This document shows positions 33,187-46,961 of a DNA stretch of 64,000 bases, in pieces. Origin of the DNA: Streptomyces hundungensis (GTDB lineage: Bacteria; Actinomycetota; Actinomycetes; Streptomycetales; Streptomycetaceae); assembly GCF_003627815.1 (NCBI RefSeq), contig NZ_CP032698.1, positions 7,068,001 through 7,132,000 of the forward strand, written 5' to 3'. A program made the translations under genes and the position numbers. Position 1 is the stretch's first letter. The number at the start of each line of letters is the position of its first letter. The notes under the pieces were generated by a model. It saw nothing but the letters and a program-made list of their open reading frames with translations, did no database searches and had not been told where the DNA came from.

Positions 33187-34071
33187 ATGGCGCACGCCCA
33201 ACACATCCGGACCATCCGGCGCACACTCCGCCGTGAAATGCCGAGCACCGTCGGCCTCATCGCCGACGCGCACGACTTCACGGCCATGACGAGATACCGA
33301 TCCTTCGTCTTCGACGACCACCGGGGCTACCTCCACCAGGTCGAAGGCCTCCTGCGCTCCCTCGCCGCCCAGGGCGCGCACACCACGGTCGCCCTCTTCG
33401 ACCCGGAGGAGTTCACCGACTTCTGCTCGTCGAAGGGGCTCGACCCGGACAGCCCGGACAGCCGCACCCGCTTCACGGCCGAACTGGCGGCAGGCGGCGC
33501 CTGCGTGGCCTACGCGGGCCAGCCCATCGACAGCCTCGTCCCCCAGCTCATCAACAAGGCCGTCCGCAAAGCGACTTGGGAGTACGCCACGATGCTCCTC
33601 GCCGAAACGGGGGAGTGCGCCGAGTGCGGCCAGGACATCGGCAGGGACGCCTTCGACCGCGCCTCCCACCTCCTGCTGACCCTGCTGGAGACCGCCGGCC
33701 CCGGCATCCACCACCTGGTGTGCAGCATCCCGGCCCAGGAAGAACAGCTCATCGCCGTCCTGCACGCCGAGCGCGAGGGCTTCGATCCGGTACGTCTCGA
33801 CGAGCGGGACGCGGCGGAATTCGTCACCGTCCTGGCAGCGGGCATCGCCCGCCACAGCGCCGGCGGGCTCGTCCTGCGCACCACCGAACCGGACACCCCG
33901 GACCGCCTGCACGGCTGGCGCCTGCACCAGGGCCGGCTCGACCCGCTCACCGCGGGCGAGGTGTTCAGCGCCTACTGCACCGACGCGGAGACCGGCGACC
34001 CGGTCGCTCCCGAGCCCGGCGTCGAATACCGCCCCGGATTCCCCATCGACCAGCCCGACACCCACCACTGA
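33187..34071 (+). CDS. Conserved-looking cytosolic protein of unknown function
   Basis: The 294-residue protein (MAHAQHIRTIRRTLRREMPSTVG...) has no signal peptide or membrane helix. One CxxC pair occurs in ETGECAECGQDIGRDAF (about residues 142-146). An N-terminal part with MTRYRSFVFDDHRGYLHQVEGLLRSLAAQG suggests an alpha/beta fold, and the rest has mixed helices. I do not recognise the family. ATG 33187 has a CAGGGGGAAA site. The 24-bp gap after the MFS gene and the shared strand point to co-transcription and to control by the divergent MocR regulator. Confidence 0.75.
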   Translation: MAHAQHIRTIRRTLRREMPSTVGLIADAHDFTAMTRYRSFVFDDHRGYLHQVEGLLRSLAAQGAHTTVALFDPEEFTDFCSSKGLDPDSPDSRTRFTAELAAGGACVAYAGQPIDSLVPQLINKAVRKATWEYATMLLAETGECAECGQDIGRDAFDRASHLLLTLLETAGPGIHHLVCSIPAQEEQLIAVLHAEREGFDPVRLDERDAAEFVTVLAAGIARHSAGGLVLRTTEPDTPDRLHGWRLHQGRLDPLTAGEVFSAYCTDAETGDPVAPEPGVEYRPGFPIDQPDTHH

Positions 34072-34111
34072 CGCACTGACGCACTGACGTAACGGAGTTG
34101 AGGCAACGGCA

Positions 34112-34149
34112 AAGGGGCTCCCCGCCGCACCCGCGACGGGAAGCCCCTC
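34112..34149. terminator. Hairpin between convergent genes, serves ptsI
   Basis: AAGGGGCT-CCCCGCCGC pairs with GCGACGGG-AAGCCCCTC. It lies between the stop of the unknown gene (34071) and the stop of ptsI (34183). Confidence 0.65.
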
Positions 34150-34182
34150 TCACACCGGTCTCACGACGACCCGGTCACCCGG

Positions 34183-35853
34183 TCACTCGCCGGACAGCAC
34201 CGCCTGCGCGGCCTTGCGCGCGTCCTCGGCGGTGTCCGCGGCACGAGCCGCCGACGCCGCACGCTCGCACTGGGCCAGCGTGTGCTTCGCCAGCGTCGCG
34301 CGTACATAAGGAATGGAAGCGGCACCCATCGACAGGCTGGTGACACCAAGCCCCGTCAGGACACACGCCAACAGCGGATCGGAGGCAGCCTCGCCACACA
34401 CACCACAGCTCTTGCCCTCGGCCTTGGCGGCCTCGGCCGACATCGAGATCAGGTCGAGCAGCGCGGGCTGCCACGGGTCCTGGAGCCGGGACACCGCACC
34501 CACCTGACGGTCGGCCGCGAAGGCGTACTGCGCCAGGTCGTTGGTGCCGAGCGAAAGGAACTCGACCTCCTGGAGGATCGAGCGGGCACGCAGCGCGGCG
34601 GAGGGAATCTCCACCATCGCTCCGAACTTCGCCCGAAGCCCGGCCTCCCGGCACGCGTCCGCGAACGCCTTGGCGTCCGTACGGTCGGCCACCATCGGCG
34701 CCATGACCTCGAGGTACACCGGCAGACCCTCGGCGGCCTTGGCCAGCGCCGTCAACTGCGTACGCAGCACCTCGGGGTGGTCGAGCAGCGAGCGCAGACC
34801 ACGCACGCCCAGCGCGGGGTTCGGCTCGTCGGCCGGAGTCAGGAAGTCGAGCGGCTTGTCGGCCCCCGCGTCCAGAACCCGCACCACGACGCGCCCCTCG
34901 GGGAACGCCTCAAGCACCTTGCGGTACGCCTCGACCTGCTTCTCCTCCGACGGCGCCTTGGCGGAGTCGTCGAGGAAGAGGAACTCGGTACGGAACAGAC
35001 CGACGCCCTCGGCACCCGCCTCCAGCGCGGCCGGGACATCGGCGGGACCGCCGACATTGGCGAGCAGCGGCACCTTGTGGCCGTCCGAGGTGGCACCCGG
35101 ACCGGACGAGGCGGACAGCGCGGCCCTGCGCTCGGCGGCGGCCCGCTCCAGCTCGGCCCGCTTCTCCGGGCTCGGGTCGACGAAGATCTCGCCGGTGCTG
35201 CCGTCCACCGCGACGAGCGTGCCCTCGGCCAGCTCACCGGCGCCGGGCAGGGCGACGATCGCGGGCACACCGAGCGCCCGGGCAAGGATGGCGCTGTGGC
35301 TGGTCGGCCCGCCCTCCTCGGTCACGAAGCCGAGCACCAGCGCCGGGTCGAGCAGGGCGGTGTCGGCGGGCGCGAGGTCCCGGGCGATGAGCACATACGG
35401 CTCGTCACTGTCCGGCACACCCGGCATCGGCACGCCCAGCAGACGCGCCACGATCCGGTTCCGTACGTCGTCGAGGTCGGCGACGCGCCCCGCCATGTAC
35501 TCGCCGGCACCCGCGAGCAGCTCCCGGTAGTGCGAGAACGCGTCGTACACGGCCCGCTCGGCCGTGCTGCCCACGACGATGCGACGGTCGACGTCGGACA
35601 TGAGCTCCGGGTCCTGGGCGATCATCGCCTGGGCCTCGAGCACGGCCTGCGCCTCACCGCCGGCCAGGTTGCCCCGCGCCATCAGGTCGGCGGCCACAGC
35701 TTCCACGGCCTGGCGGGCGCGCCCCTGTTCGCGCCCGTGCTCCGATGCCGGGATCTGCTTGGCAGGCGGCTCGAGAACCGCCGTGCCCATGTGCCGAACC
35801 TCGCCGATCGCCACACCGTGGCTCACGCCGACGCCTCGCAGCGTTGTCTCCAT
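34183..35853 (-). CDS. ptsI: PTS enzyme I (phosphoenolpyruvate-protein phosphotransferase)
   Basis: The 556-residue enzyme transfers phosphate from PEP to HPr at the start of the sugar phosphotransferase system. Visible parts are the N-terminal phosphohistidine loop GGPTSHSAILAR with His186, VGLFRTEFLFLD, the PEP-binding barrel segments LDAGADKPLDFL and ALGVRGLRSLL, and the C-terminal SLGTNDLAQYAFAADR and CGVCGEAASDP (active-site Cys). ATG 35853 is chosen over an upstream extension that is not conserved. It is 83 bp downstream of crr on the same strand, forming the crr-ptsI pair known in Streptomyces. HPr is encoded elsewhere. Confidence 0.97.
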   Translation of the reverse strand: METTLRGVGVSHGVAIGEVRHMGTAVLEPPAKQIPASEHGREQGRARQAVEAVAADLMARGNLAGGEAQAVLEAQAMIAQDPELMSDVDRRIVVGSTAERAVYDAFSHYRELLAGAGEYMAGRVADLDDVRNRIVARLLGVPMPGVPDSDEPYVLIARDLAPADTALLDPALVLGFVTEEGGPTSHSAILARALGVPAIVALPGAGELAEGTLVAVDGSTGEIFVDPSPEKRAELERAAAERRAALSASSGPGATSDGHKVPLLANVGGPADVPAALEAGAEGVGLFRTEFLFLDDSAKAPSEEKQVEAYRKVLEAFPEGRVVVRVLDAGADKPLDFLTPADEPNPALGVRGLRSLLDHPEVLRTQLTALAKAAEGLPVYLEVMAPMVADRTDAKAFADACREAGLRAKFGAMVEIPSAALRARSILQEVEFLSLGTNDLAQYAFAADRQVGAVSRLQDPWQPALLDLISMSAEAAKAEGKSCGVCGEAASDPLLACVLTGLGVTSLSMGAASIPYVRATLAKHTLAQCERAASAARAADTAEDARKAAQAVLSGE

Positions 35854-35936
35854 CTCACCCGTCTCCGCATAGCGCGGCGGTCGAAGCCGCCGCCGTTGTT
35901 GTCTGTCCAGAGCGCGCCGCCGCGACGGCGCCGGCG

Positions 35937-36386
35937 TCACTGCCAGCCGAAGAGCGCGTCGCCGGCCTTCACGTCGCCGCTGTCGAGGACATCGGAGAGG
36001 GAGTCGGCGGTGGCCTCGAGAGCCACGACGGGACAGATGGGCGACTTACCGGCGGCCTCGACGGCGACCGGGTTCCAGCGCACGACCTCTTGGCCGCGCG
36101 TCACGGTGTCGCCCTTGTTGACGAGGAGCTCGAAGCCCTCGCCGTTGAGCTGAACGGTGTCGATTCCCAGGTGCGTCAGCACACCGTGGCCCTCGCCGTC
36201 GACGACGACGAAAGCGTGCGGGTGCAGGGACACAACGACGCCGTCCACGGGCGCCACGGCCGCCGACGGCTCACGTACGGGATCAATAGCGGTGCCGGGG
36301 CCCACCATCGCGCCGGAGAAGACGGGGTCGGGCACAGCAGCGAGCCCGATGGCCTGTCCGGCAAGTGGGGACGTCACGCTAGTCAT
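35937..36386 (-). CDS. crr: PTS glucose-type EIIA component (Crr)
   Basis: The 149-residue cytosolic phosphocarrier has the two active-site histidines of EIIA-Glc: His57 in SLHPHAFVV and the phosphorylated His72 in VLTHLGIDTVQL. It also has the conserved N-terminal SPLAGQAIGLAAVPDPVFSGAMVGPG. It passes phosphate from HPr to sugar permeases and can act in regulation. ATG 36386 has a GGGAGG site. The gene is transcribed away from the rRNA operon, so its promoter shares the 36.4-37.0 kb region with the rrn leader. Confidence 0.96.
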   Translation of the reverse strand: MTSVTSPLAGQAIGLAAVPDPVFSGAMVGPGTAIDPVREPSAAVAPVDGVVVSLHPHAFVVVDGEGHGVLTHLGIDTVQLNGEGFELLVNKGDTVTRGQEVVRWNPVAVEAAGKSPICPVVALEATADSLSDVLDSGDVKAGDALFGWQ

Positions 36387-36531
36387 GGGGAGCCTCCCAG
36401 GGGCGGAGCTTCTAGTGTCGCCGTCACTACCTGTCCTGGACGGCGTACTGTTCAGAAGGGTAAGTCATAAGAAGTCCTAGTTCCGCACGGCGAGTGCCGG
36501 TTGGGAGACCTAGGTGCACACCGGAAACGAT

Positions 36532-36560
36532 TTGCCTCAACTCCCGGCGGCATGTACTGT
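36532..36560 (+). promoter_or_regulatory. Candidate upstream rrn promoter
   Basis: TTGCCT (36532-36537) and TACTGT (36555-36560) are separated by exactly 17 bp, on the plus strand about 500 bp before the 16S gene. Streptomyces rrn operons are driven by several tandem promoters, so this is plausible as the first. Confidence 0.4.
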
Positions 36561-36693
36561 CGTACTCCTGCCTGACCCCATCACGACACTGTGATTCGGC
36601 GGTCGGCGGCACCTACCAAGTCTCAACCCTAACCCGGATTTCTGTTTCTGCATGCCCGCAGAGATGGTGGTCGGGAAGACGGAAAAGACTTGC

Positions 36694-36780
36694 TAGAGTC
36701 TGAATCGCCGGAAAGGGAAACCCGAGAGGGAGAACCGGAAAGGCGCCGAGGAAATCGGACACGAAAGAGTCTGATAGAGT
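36694..36780 (+). promoter_or_regulatory. Two TAGAGT -10 boxes of tandem rrn promoters
   Basis: TAGAGT occurs at 36694-36699 and 36775-36780 in similar settings (preceded by gcttGC or AGTCTGA, followed by purine-rich sequence). TAGAGT is the -10 reported for Streptomyces rrn promoters, which lack good -35 boxes. The intervening DNA is made of imperfect GGAAA/GAGAGGG repeats. Confidence 0.45.
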
Positions 36781-37060
36781 CGGGAACACGAAATACCGAA
36801 GGGAAGCGCCCGGAGGAAAGCCCGAGAGGGTGAGTACGAAGGAAGTGTCCGTTCCTTGAGAACTCAACAGCGTGCCAAAAGTCAACGCCAGATTGACAAC
36901 CCCGTATCCACTCCGGTGGATCGAGGTTCCTTTGAAAAGTCCTGTCGGCCTTCACGGTCGGCAGGCGATTACACAGCGAGGACGCTGTGGACGGGCCGCC
37001 TTATTCCGGTGGTTCCGTCCCGCTCTTACGTGATGTGTGCACCCGATTACGGGTAAACAT

Positions 37061-41992
<4,932 letters not shown>

Positions 41993-42080
41993 AGTTGCTC
42001 GCGTCCACTGTGTTTGTTCTGAAGCAATGAACTCCCGCATGCCCTGATGGGTGTGTGCCGGTTGAGTTCAACTTCATAGT

Positions 42081-42199
42081 GTTTCGGTGGTCATAGCGTT
42101 AGGGAAACGCCCGGTTACATTCCGAACCCGGAAGCTAAGCCTTTCAGCGCCGATGGTACTTCAGGGGGGACCCTGTGGGAGAGTAGGACGCCGCCGAAC
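42081..42199 (+). rRNA. rrf: 5S ribosomal RNA
   Basis: The roughly 119-nt sequence runs from GTTTCGGTGGTCATAGCG to GACGCCGCCGAAC, with pairing ends (TTCGGTGG/CCGCCGAA) and the CCGAACCCGGAAGCTAAG core. It follows 23S by about 90 bp. The spacer has a possible 5S processing stem (TGAAGcaatGAACTC pairing with GAGTTCAACTTCA). Confidence 0.96.
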
Positions 42200-42210
42200 A
42201 AATTTTAGGG

Positions 42211-42260
42211 GAAAGCCCCGCACCAGACCGTAGAAATACGGTCACGGTGCGGGGCTTTTT
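42211..42260 (+). terminator. rrn operon intrinsic terminator
   Basis: AGCCCCGCACC pairs with GGTGCGGGGCT and is followed by TTTTT. A second hairpin (GACCGTA/TACGGTC) is nested in the loop. It is a strong T-tailed terminator at the end of the rRNA operon. Confidence 0.93.
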
Positions 42261-42389
42261 CGCGTTCTGATCCGTCGTGCGGCGCCGGCGAGGCGCCTGT
42301 ATCGCGCGTACCCCCTGTGCAGGCGTTGGCCCGCGCTGACGGTAGGGTCAGGGGGCATCGTCGGCACATTTCCCACAGGAGGCCCCCGG

Positions 42390-42998
42390 GTGGAGGTCCA
42401 GGAGACTCGCGTTCAGACGGACCGGGTGCTCACCATCCCCAATATCCTCAGCATGGCGCGCCTCGTGGGCGTACCGCTCTTCCTGTGGCTGATTCTCCGA
42501 CCCGTCTTCGGCGGCCTGAACAGCGACGGCTGGGCTCTGCTGGTGTTGGCGCTGAGCGGTGTCAGTGACTACTTGGACGGCAAGCTGGCCCGGCGGTGGA
42601 ACCAGATCAGCAATCTGGGACGCCTCCTCGACCCGGCTGCCGACCGGCTGTACATCCTTTCCACGCTGGTCGGCCTCACCTGGCGGGAGATCCTCCCGAT
42701 TTGGCTGACCGCCGCCCTCGTGGCCCGCGAGTTGATGCTTCTGGTGATGGTGGGAATCCTTCGTCGGCACGGCTATCCGCCGCCCCAGGTGAACTTCTTG
42801 GGTAAGGCGGCTACGTTCAACCTGATGTACGCCTTCCCGCTGCTGCTGCTCAGTGACGGGAGTGGATGGCTGGCGTCACTCGCTGCGATTTTCGGATGGG
42901 CGTTCGCCGGATGGGGTACAACTCTGTATTGGTGGGCAGGAATCCTGTATGTGGTTCAGGTCCGCCGGCTGGTGAAGGCGGACGTAGCGGCCGATTGA
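42390..42998 (+). CDS. cls: CDP-alcohol phosphatidyltransferase, probable eukaryotic-type cardiolipin synthase
   Basis: The 202-residue membrane enzyme has the CDP-alcohol phosphotransferase signature DGx2ARx8Gx3Dx3D (DGKLARRW, then GRLLDPAAD) at about residues 64-86, and five to six hydrophobic helices. Its place between the PTS genes and a GDP-mannose-pyrophosphorylase-like gene matches the S. coelicolor gene SCO1389, reported as an essential CDP-DAG-dependent cardiolipin synthase. A PgsA-type activity cannot be excluded by sequence alone. GTG 42390 has ACAGGAGG nine bases upstream. The rrn operon separates it from crr. Confidence 0.88.
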   Translation: MEVQETRVQTDRVLTIPNILSMARLVGVPLFLWLILRPVFGGLNSDGWALLVLALSGVSDYLDGKLARRWNQISNLGRLLDPAADRLYILSTLVGLTWREILPIWLTAALVARELMLLVMVGILRRHGYPPPQVNFLGKAATFNLMYAFPLLLLSDGSGWLASLAAIFGWAFAGWGTTLYWWAGILYVVQVRRLVKADVAAD

Positions 42999-43112
42999 GC
43001 CCGGCGATCGCGGGCCCCTGGTGATGAGTGGGCAGCCGCGTTTGACGTCGGAGACCCGTCCGTACGGGCGAAGTCGGCCAGACCGTCGTCTCTTGAGGAG
43101 GACGTTTCCGAC

Positions 43113-45608
43113 ATGAAGGCCGTCGTTATGGCTGGTGGCGAAGGCACACGCCTTCGCCCCATGACCTCGAGCATGCCCAAGCCGCTCCTGCCGGTGGTCA
43201 ACCGGCCGATCATGGAGCATGTGCTGCGGTTGCTCAAGCGGCATGGGCTCAATGAAACCGTCGTCACCGTACAGTTCCTGGCGTCACTCGTCCGGAACTA
43301 CTTCGGTGACGGAGAAGAGCTCGGAATGGAGCTCACCTATGCCAACGAAGAGAAGCCCCTCGGTACCGCAGGCAGCGTCAAGAATGCCGAGGAAGCTCTT
43401 AAGGACGATGCCTTCCTGGTCATCTCCGGTGACGCCCTCACCGACTTCGACCTGACTGATCTCATCAATTTCCACAAGGAGAAGGGCGCACTCGTCACGG
43501 TGTGCCTGACACGCGTTCCCAACCCCCTTGAATTCGGCATCACCATCGTCGATGAAGAGGGCAAGGTCGAGCGCTTCCTCGAGAAGCCCACCTGGGGTCA
43601 GGTCTTCTCCGACACCGTGAACACGGGCATCTATGTGATGGAGCCCGAGGTCTTCGACTATGTCGAGGCCGACAAGTCCGTCGACTGGTCCGGCGATGTC
43701 TTCCCGCAGCTCATGAAGGAAGGCAAGCCGATCTACGGCTATGTCGCCGAGGGCTACTGGGAGGACGTCGGCACGCACGAGAGTTACGTCAAGGCGCAGG
43801 CCGACGTGCTCGAAGGCAAGGTCGACGTCGACATCGACGGATTCGAGATCTCCCCGGGCGTCTGGGTCGCCGAAGGCGCCGAGGTGCACCCCGATGCCGT
43901 GCTCCGCGGCCCCCTCTACATCGGGGACTACGCGAAGGTCGAAGCGGATGTCGAAATCCGTGAGCACACCGTCGTCGGATCCAATGTGGTGGTCAAGAGC
44001 GGCGCTTTTCTGCACAAGGCCGTCGTCCACGACAACGTATACATCGGTCAGCACAGCAATCTCCGTGGCTGTGTGATCGGCAAGAACACCGACATCATGC
44101 GGGCCGCCAGAATCGAGGACGGCGCCGTCATCGGGGACGAGTGCCTCGTCGGCGAGGAATCGATCGTCCAGGGGAATGTCAGGGTCTATCCCTTCAAGAC
44201 CATCGAGGCCGGTGCGTTCGTCAACACCTCGGTGATCTGGGAGTCGAGAGGGCAGGCCCATCTCTTCGGGGCCCGGGGCGTCTCCGGCATTCTCAATGTC
44301 GAGATCACGCCCGAACTCGCCGTACGTCTCGCGGGGGCGTACGCCACCACGCTCAAGAAGGGGTCGACCGTCACCACGGCGCGCGACCACTCACGTGGTG
44401 CGCGGGCGCTCAAGCGGGCCGTCATCTCGGCGCTGCAAGCCAGCGCCATAGACGTACGGGACCTGGAGAACGTGCCGCTGCCCGTGGCGCGCCAGCAGAC
44501 GGCGCGGGGCAGTGCCGGCGGCATCATGATCCGGACCTCGCCGGGAGTGCCGGACTCCGTCGACATCATGTTCTTCGACGAGCGGGGCGCGGACCTCTCG
44601 CAGGCCGGACAGCGCAAGCTCGACCGGGTCTACGCGCGCCAGGAGTACCGACGGGCCTTCCCCGGCGAGATCGGTGATCTTCAGTTCCCCTCCAGCGTCT
44701 TCGACTCGTACACGGGGTCGCTGCTGCGCAAGGCGGACACCACCGGGATCGCGGAGGCGGGCCTCAAGGTCGTCGTCGACGCCTCCAACGGAAGCGCCGG
44801 TCTGGTGCTGCCGAGCCTCCTCGGGCGGCTCAAGGTGGATGCGCTGACGATCAACCCGGGTCTCGACGAGTCCAGGCCCACCGAGTCCGTGGAGAGCCGG
44901 CGGGCCGGGCTGGTGCGGCTCGGGGAGATCGTGGCCTCGGCGCGAGCCGCGTTCGGAGTGCGGTTCGACCCGGTCGGCGAGCGGCTCTCGCTGGTCGACG
45001 AGCGGGGCCGGATCGTGGAGGACGACCGGGCGCTGCTCGTGATGCTGGACCTGGTGGCGGCCGAGCGGCGCAGCGGGCGGGTCGCGCTGCCCGTCACGAC
45101 GACACGGATCGCCGAGCAGGTCGCGGCGTACCACGGCACTCAGGTGGAGTGGACGACGACCTCGCCGGACGACCTCACCCGGGTCGGCCGTGAGGAGTCC
45201 ACGATCTTCGGTGGAGACGGCCGCGGCGGATTCATCGTGCCCGAGTTCAGCAGCGTCTTCGACGGCGCCGCCGCGTTCGTACGCCTTCTCGGTCTGGTGG
45301 CGCGCACTCAGTTGACGCTCAGTCAGATCGATGCGCGGATACCACAGGCGCACGTGCTGCGGCGGGACATCCCGACGCCGTGGGCGGTCAAGGGCATGGT
45401 GATGCGGCGGGTCGTCGAGGCCGCCGGAGGACGGTCCGTGGACACCACTGACGGTGTACGGGTCGTCGAGGCCGACGGGCGTTGGGTGATGGTGCTGCCC
45501 GACCCCGCCGAGGCGGTGACCCATCTGTGGGCCGAGGGGCCGGACGACGTATCGGCCCAGGCGCTGCTGGACGAGTGGGCCGCGGTGGTCGACAGCGCAG
45601 GTCACTGA
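43113..45608 (+). CDS. Mannose-1-phosphate guanylyltransferase-like / phosphomannomutase-like fusion
   Basis: The 831-residue protein has three parts. First is a nucleotidyltransferase domain, [28 protein letters not shown] (residues 1-230). Second is a left-handed beta-helix of hexapeptide repeats (about 250-365, [24 protein letters not shown]). Third is a phosphohexomutase-like part (about 380-831). The first part should make GDP-mannose or a related sugar nucleotide for glycan or protein mannosylation. The mutase part looks degenerate: the serine loop reads [14 protein letters not shown] instead of TASHNP, and the sugar loop reads GGDGRGG. ATG 43113 has GAGGAGG. It is probably the homologue of SCO1388. 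Confidence 0.9.
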   Translation: MKAVVMAGGEGTRLRPMTSSMPKPLLPVVNRPIMEHVLRLLKRHGLNETVVTVQFLASLVRNYFGDGEELGMELTYANEEKPLGTAGSVKNAEEALKDDAFLVISGDALTDFDLTDLINFHKEKGALVTVCLTRVPNPLEFGITIVDEEGKVERFLEKPTWGQVFSDTVNTGIYVMEPEVFDYVEADKSVDWSGDVFPQLMKEGKPIYGYVAEGYWEDVGTHESYVKAQADVLEGKVDVDIDGFEISPGVWVAEGAEVHPDAVLRGPLYIGDYAKVEADVEIREHTVVGSNVVVKSGAFLHKAVVHDNVYIGQHSNLRGCVIGKNTDIMRAARIEDGAVIGDECLVGEESIVQGNVRVYPFKTIEAGAFVNTSVIWESRGQAHLFGARGVSGILNVEITPELAVRLAGAYATTLKKGSTVTTARDHSRGARALKRAVISALQASAIDVRDLENVPLPVARQQTARGSAGGIMIRTSPGVPDSVDIMFFDERGADLSQAGQRKLDRVYARQEYRRAFPGEIGDLQFPSSVFDSYTGSLLRKADTTGIAEAGLKVVVDASNGSAGLVLPSLLGRLKVDALTINPGLDESRPTESVESRRAGLVRLGEIVASARAAFGVRFDPVGERLSLVDERGRIVEDDRALLVMLDLVAAERRSGRVALPVTTTRIAEQVAAYHGTQVEWTTTSPDDLTRVGREESTIFGGDGRGGFIVPEFSSVFDGAAAFVRLLGLVARTQLTLSQIDARIPQAHVLRRDIPTPWAVKGMVMRRVVEAAGGRSVDTTDGVRVVEADGRWVMVLPDPAEAVTHLWAEGPDDVSAQALLDEWAAVVDSAGH

Positions 45609-45618
45609 CGTTCCAATG

Positions 45619-45652
45619 GTGCGGGGCCGGGCCTGAAGGCCCGGCCCCGCAC
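45619..45652 (+). terminator. Perfect 15-bp hairpin after the nucleotidyltransferase gene
   Basis: GTGCGGGGCCGGGCC, TGAA loop, GGCCCGGCCCCGCAC. It lies 11 bp after the stop codon and before the DUF881 operon. There is no T tract. Confidence 0.8.
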
Positions 45653-45694
45653 ATCGGTGGGGCCATTCGGTGGTGGCGCCGCCGACGTGCGACG

Positions 45695-46627
45695 ATGTGC
45701 GGCATGCCGCAGCAGCCCCCCGTTCGGAGCACACCGTCTCCGCCCCCGCGCCCCGACGCGTCGATGTCGCTGCTGACCAATGTCACGGACCACGCGCTCG
45801 ACGACGGATACGCGGAGGCGACCGCGCGGCGCGAGGCCGAGGGCGGCGCTGGGATGCCGCGCACGCTGAAGGCCAAACTGGGTCTCGCGGCCGGTCTGGT
45901 GCTCGCCGCTCTCGTGGTGACGGTGGGGGCCGCGCAGGCGCGCTTCACCGCTCCCGTGGTCGCCAAGGAGCGCCAGGAGCTCATCAACAGGGTCGAGTCG
46001 GCGACCAAGGCCGCCGACAAGCTCCAGGACGACGTGGACGGGCTGCGCACCGAGGTCGGCGACCGACAGCGCAAGGCCCTGGAGAAGCACGGTGGTGACC
46101 AGGGCGAACTGGTGGCGCTGCTGTCCGGCGCGACGGAAGTGCACGGACCGGGCGTGAAACTCGTCGTCGACGACGCCAAGGAGACCGCCCAGGGCGACGG
46201 CAGCCGGCCGCGCGAGAGCACGACGTTCGCGGACACCGGCCGGGTGCGGGACCGGGACATGCAGCGCGTGGTCAACGGGCTGTGGCAGTCCGGCGCGGAG
46301 GCGATCGCCATCAACGGGCAGCGGCTGACATCGTTTTCGGCGATCCGGGCCGCCGGCGACGCCATACTGGTCGACAACAGGCCCCTGGTGCCGCCGTACA
46401 CGGTCCTCGCGGTGGGTAACGGCAACAAGCTGAGCACCGACTTCCAGGACAGCGCGGACGGTCAGTACCTGCACGTGCTCCAGCAGAACTACGGGATCAG
46501 GGCGAGCGTTTCGGCCGAGGGCGACGTGCGCCTTCCGGCAGCGCCGAGCCTGACCGTGCGTACAGCAAAGCCAATGGCCACGGGCGCCGGCAAGGGCGCG
46601 GCCGCCACAGGGAAGGGCACATCGTGA
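45695..46627 (+). CDS. DUF881 membrane protein (first copy)
   Basis: The 310-residue protein has a short cytosolic N-terminus, one membrane helix (LGLAAGLVLAALVVTVGAAQA, about residues 65-85), a coiled-coil stretch, and an extracytoplasmic DUF881 domain (LLSGATEVHGPGVKLVVDDAK, GAEAIAINGQRLTSFSAIRAAGDAILVDN, PPYTVLAVGN). DUF881 proteins flank a small basic membrane protein in most actinobacteria and in mycobacteria (Rv1823-Rv1825). The start is ambiguous between ATG 45695 and ATG 45704; neither has a Shine-Dalgarno. Its stop overlaps the next start. Confidence 0.88.
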   Translation: MCGMPQQPPVRSTPSPPPRPDASMSLLTNVTDHALDDGYAEATARREAEGGAGMPRTLKAKLGLAAGLVLAALVVTVGAAQARFTAPVVAKERQELINRVESATKAADKLQDDVDGLRTEVGDRQRKALEKHGGDQGELVALLSGATEVHGPGVKLVVDDAKETAQGDGSRPRESTTFADTGRVRDRDMQRVVNGLWQSGAEAIAINGQRLTSFSAIRAAGDAILVDNRPLVPPYTVLAVGNGNKLSTDFQDSADGQYLHVLQQNYGIRASVSAEGDVRLPAAPSLTVRTAKPMATGAGKGAAATGKGTS

Positions 46628-46956
46628 TCGCCGTACTTGGCCTCGTCGTGGGAGTCGTGGTCGGGCTTTTCGTCCGGCCCGAGGTGCCCGCGGTGGTCGA
46701 GCCGTATCTGCCGATCGCCGTCGTAGCGGCACTCGACGCGGTCTTCGGCGGGCTTCGCGCCATGCTCGACGGCATCTTCGTCGACAAGGTCTTCGTGGTC
46801 TCCTTCCTGTCGAACGTGGTGGTCGCGGCGCTGATCGTGTTCCTCGGCGACAAGTTGGGTGTCGGCGCGCAGCTGTCGACCGGCGTGGTCGTGGTGCTCG
46901 GCATCCGGATCTTCTCCAACGCGGCCGCCATCCGTCGGCACGTCTTCAGGGCCTGA
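46624..46956 (+). CDS. sbp: Small basic membrane protein Sbp (DUF1290)
   Basis: The 110-residue protein has three to four hydrophobic segments (IAVLGLVVGVVVGLFV, FVVSFLSNVVVAALIVFLGD, STGVVVVLGIRIFSNAAAI) and is the DUF1290/Sbp type described first in B. subtilis near ftsZ. GTG 46624 overlaps the upstream DUF881 stop (GTGA). It is sandwiched between two DUF881 genes, an arrangement conserved in actinobacteria and suggesting a membrane complex linked to cell envelope growth. Confidence 0.92.
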   Translation: MIAVLGLVVGVVVGLFVRPEVPAVVEPYLPIAVVAALDAVFGGLRAMLDGIFVDKVFVVSFLSNVVVAALIVFLGDKLGVGAQLSTGVVVVLGIRIFSNAAAIRRHVFRA

Positions 46957-46961
46957 CGCCG

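Larger units (their letters stand above)
36387..37060 (+). other. Gene-free rrn leader and crr upstream region
   Basis: These 674 bp hold no credible ORF. They contain the crr ribosome-binding site, the rrn promoter candidates, and a CCGTTCCTTGAGAACTCAAC motif at 36850-36869. A related TTTGAGAACTGCACAG element occurs in the 16S-23S spacer (38836-38851), as expected for rRNA antitermination/processing signals. A hairpin at about 36941-36966 (CCTGTCGGCC / GGTCGGCAGG) precedes 16S. Confidence 0.6.

Noticed and set aside
45659..45703. Far-upstream in-frame start of the first DUF881 gene (45482)
   Set aside because: It would overlap the nucleotidyltransferase gene and cross its terminator hairpin; starts at 45695 or 45704 fit better.
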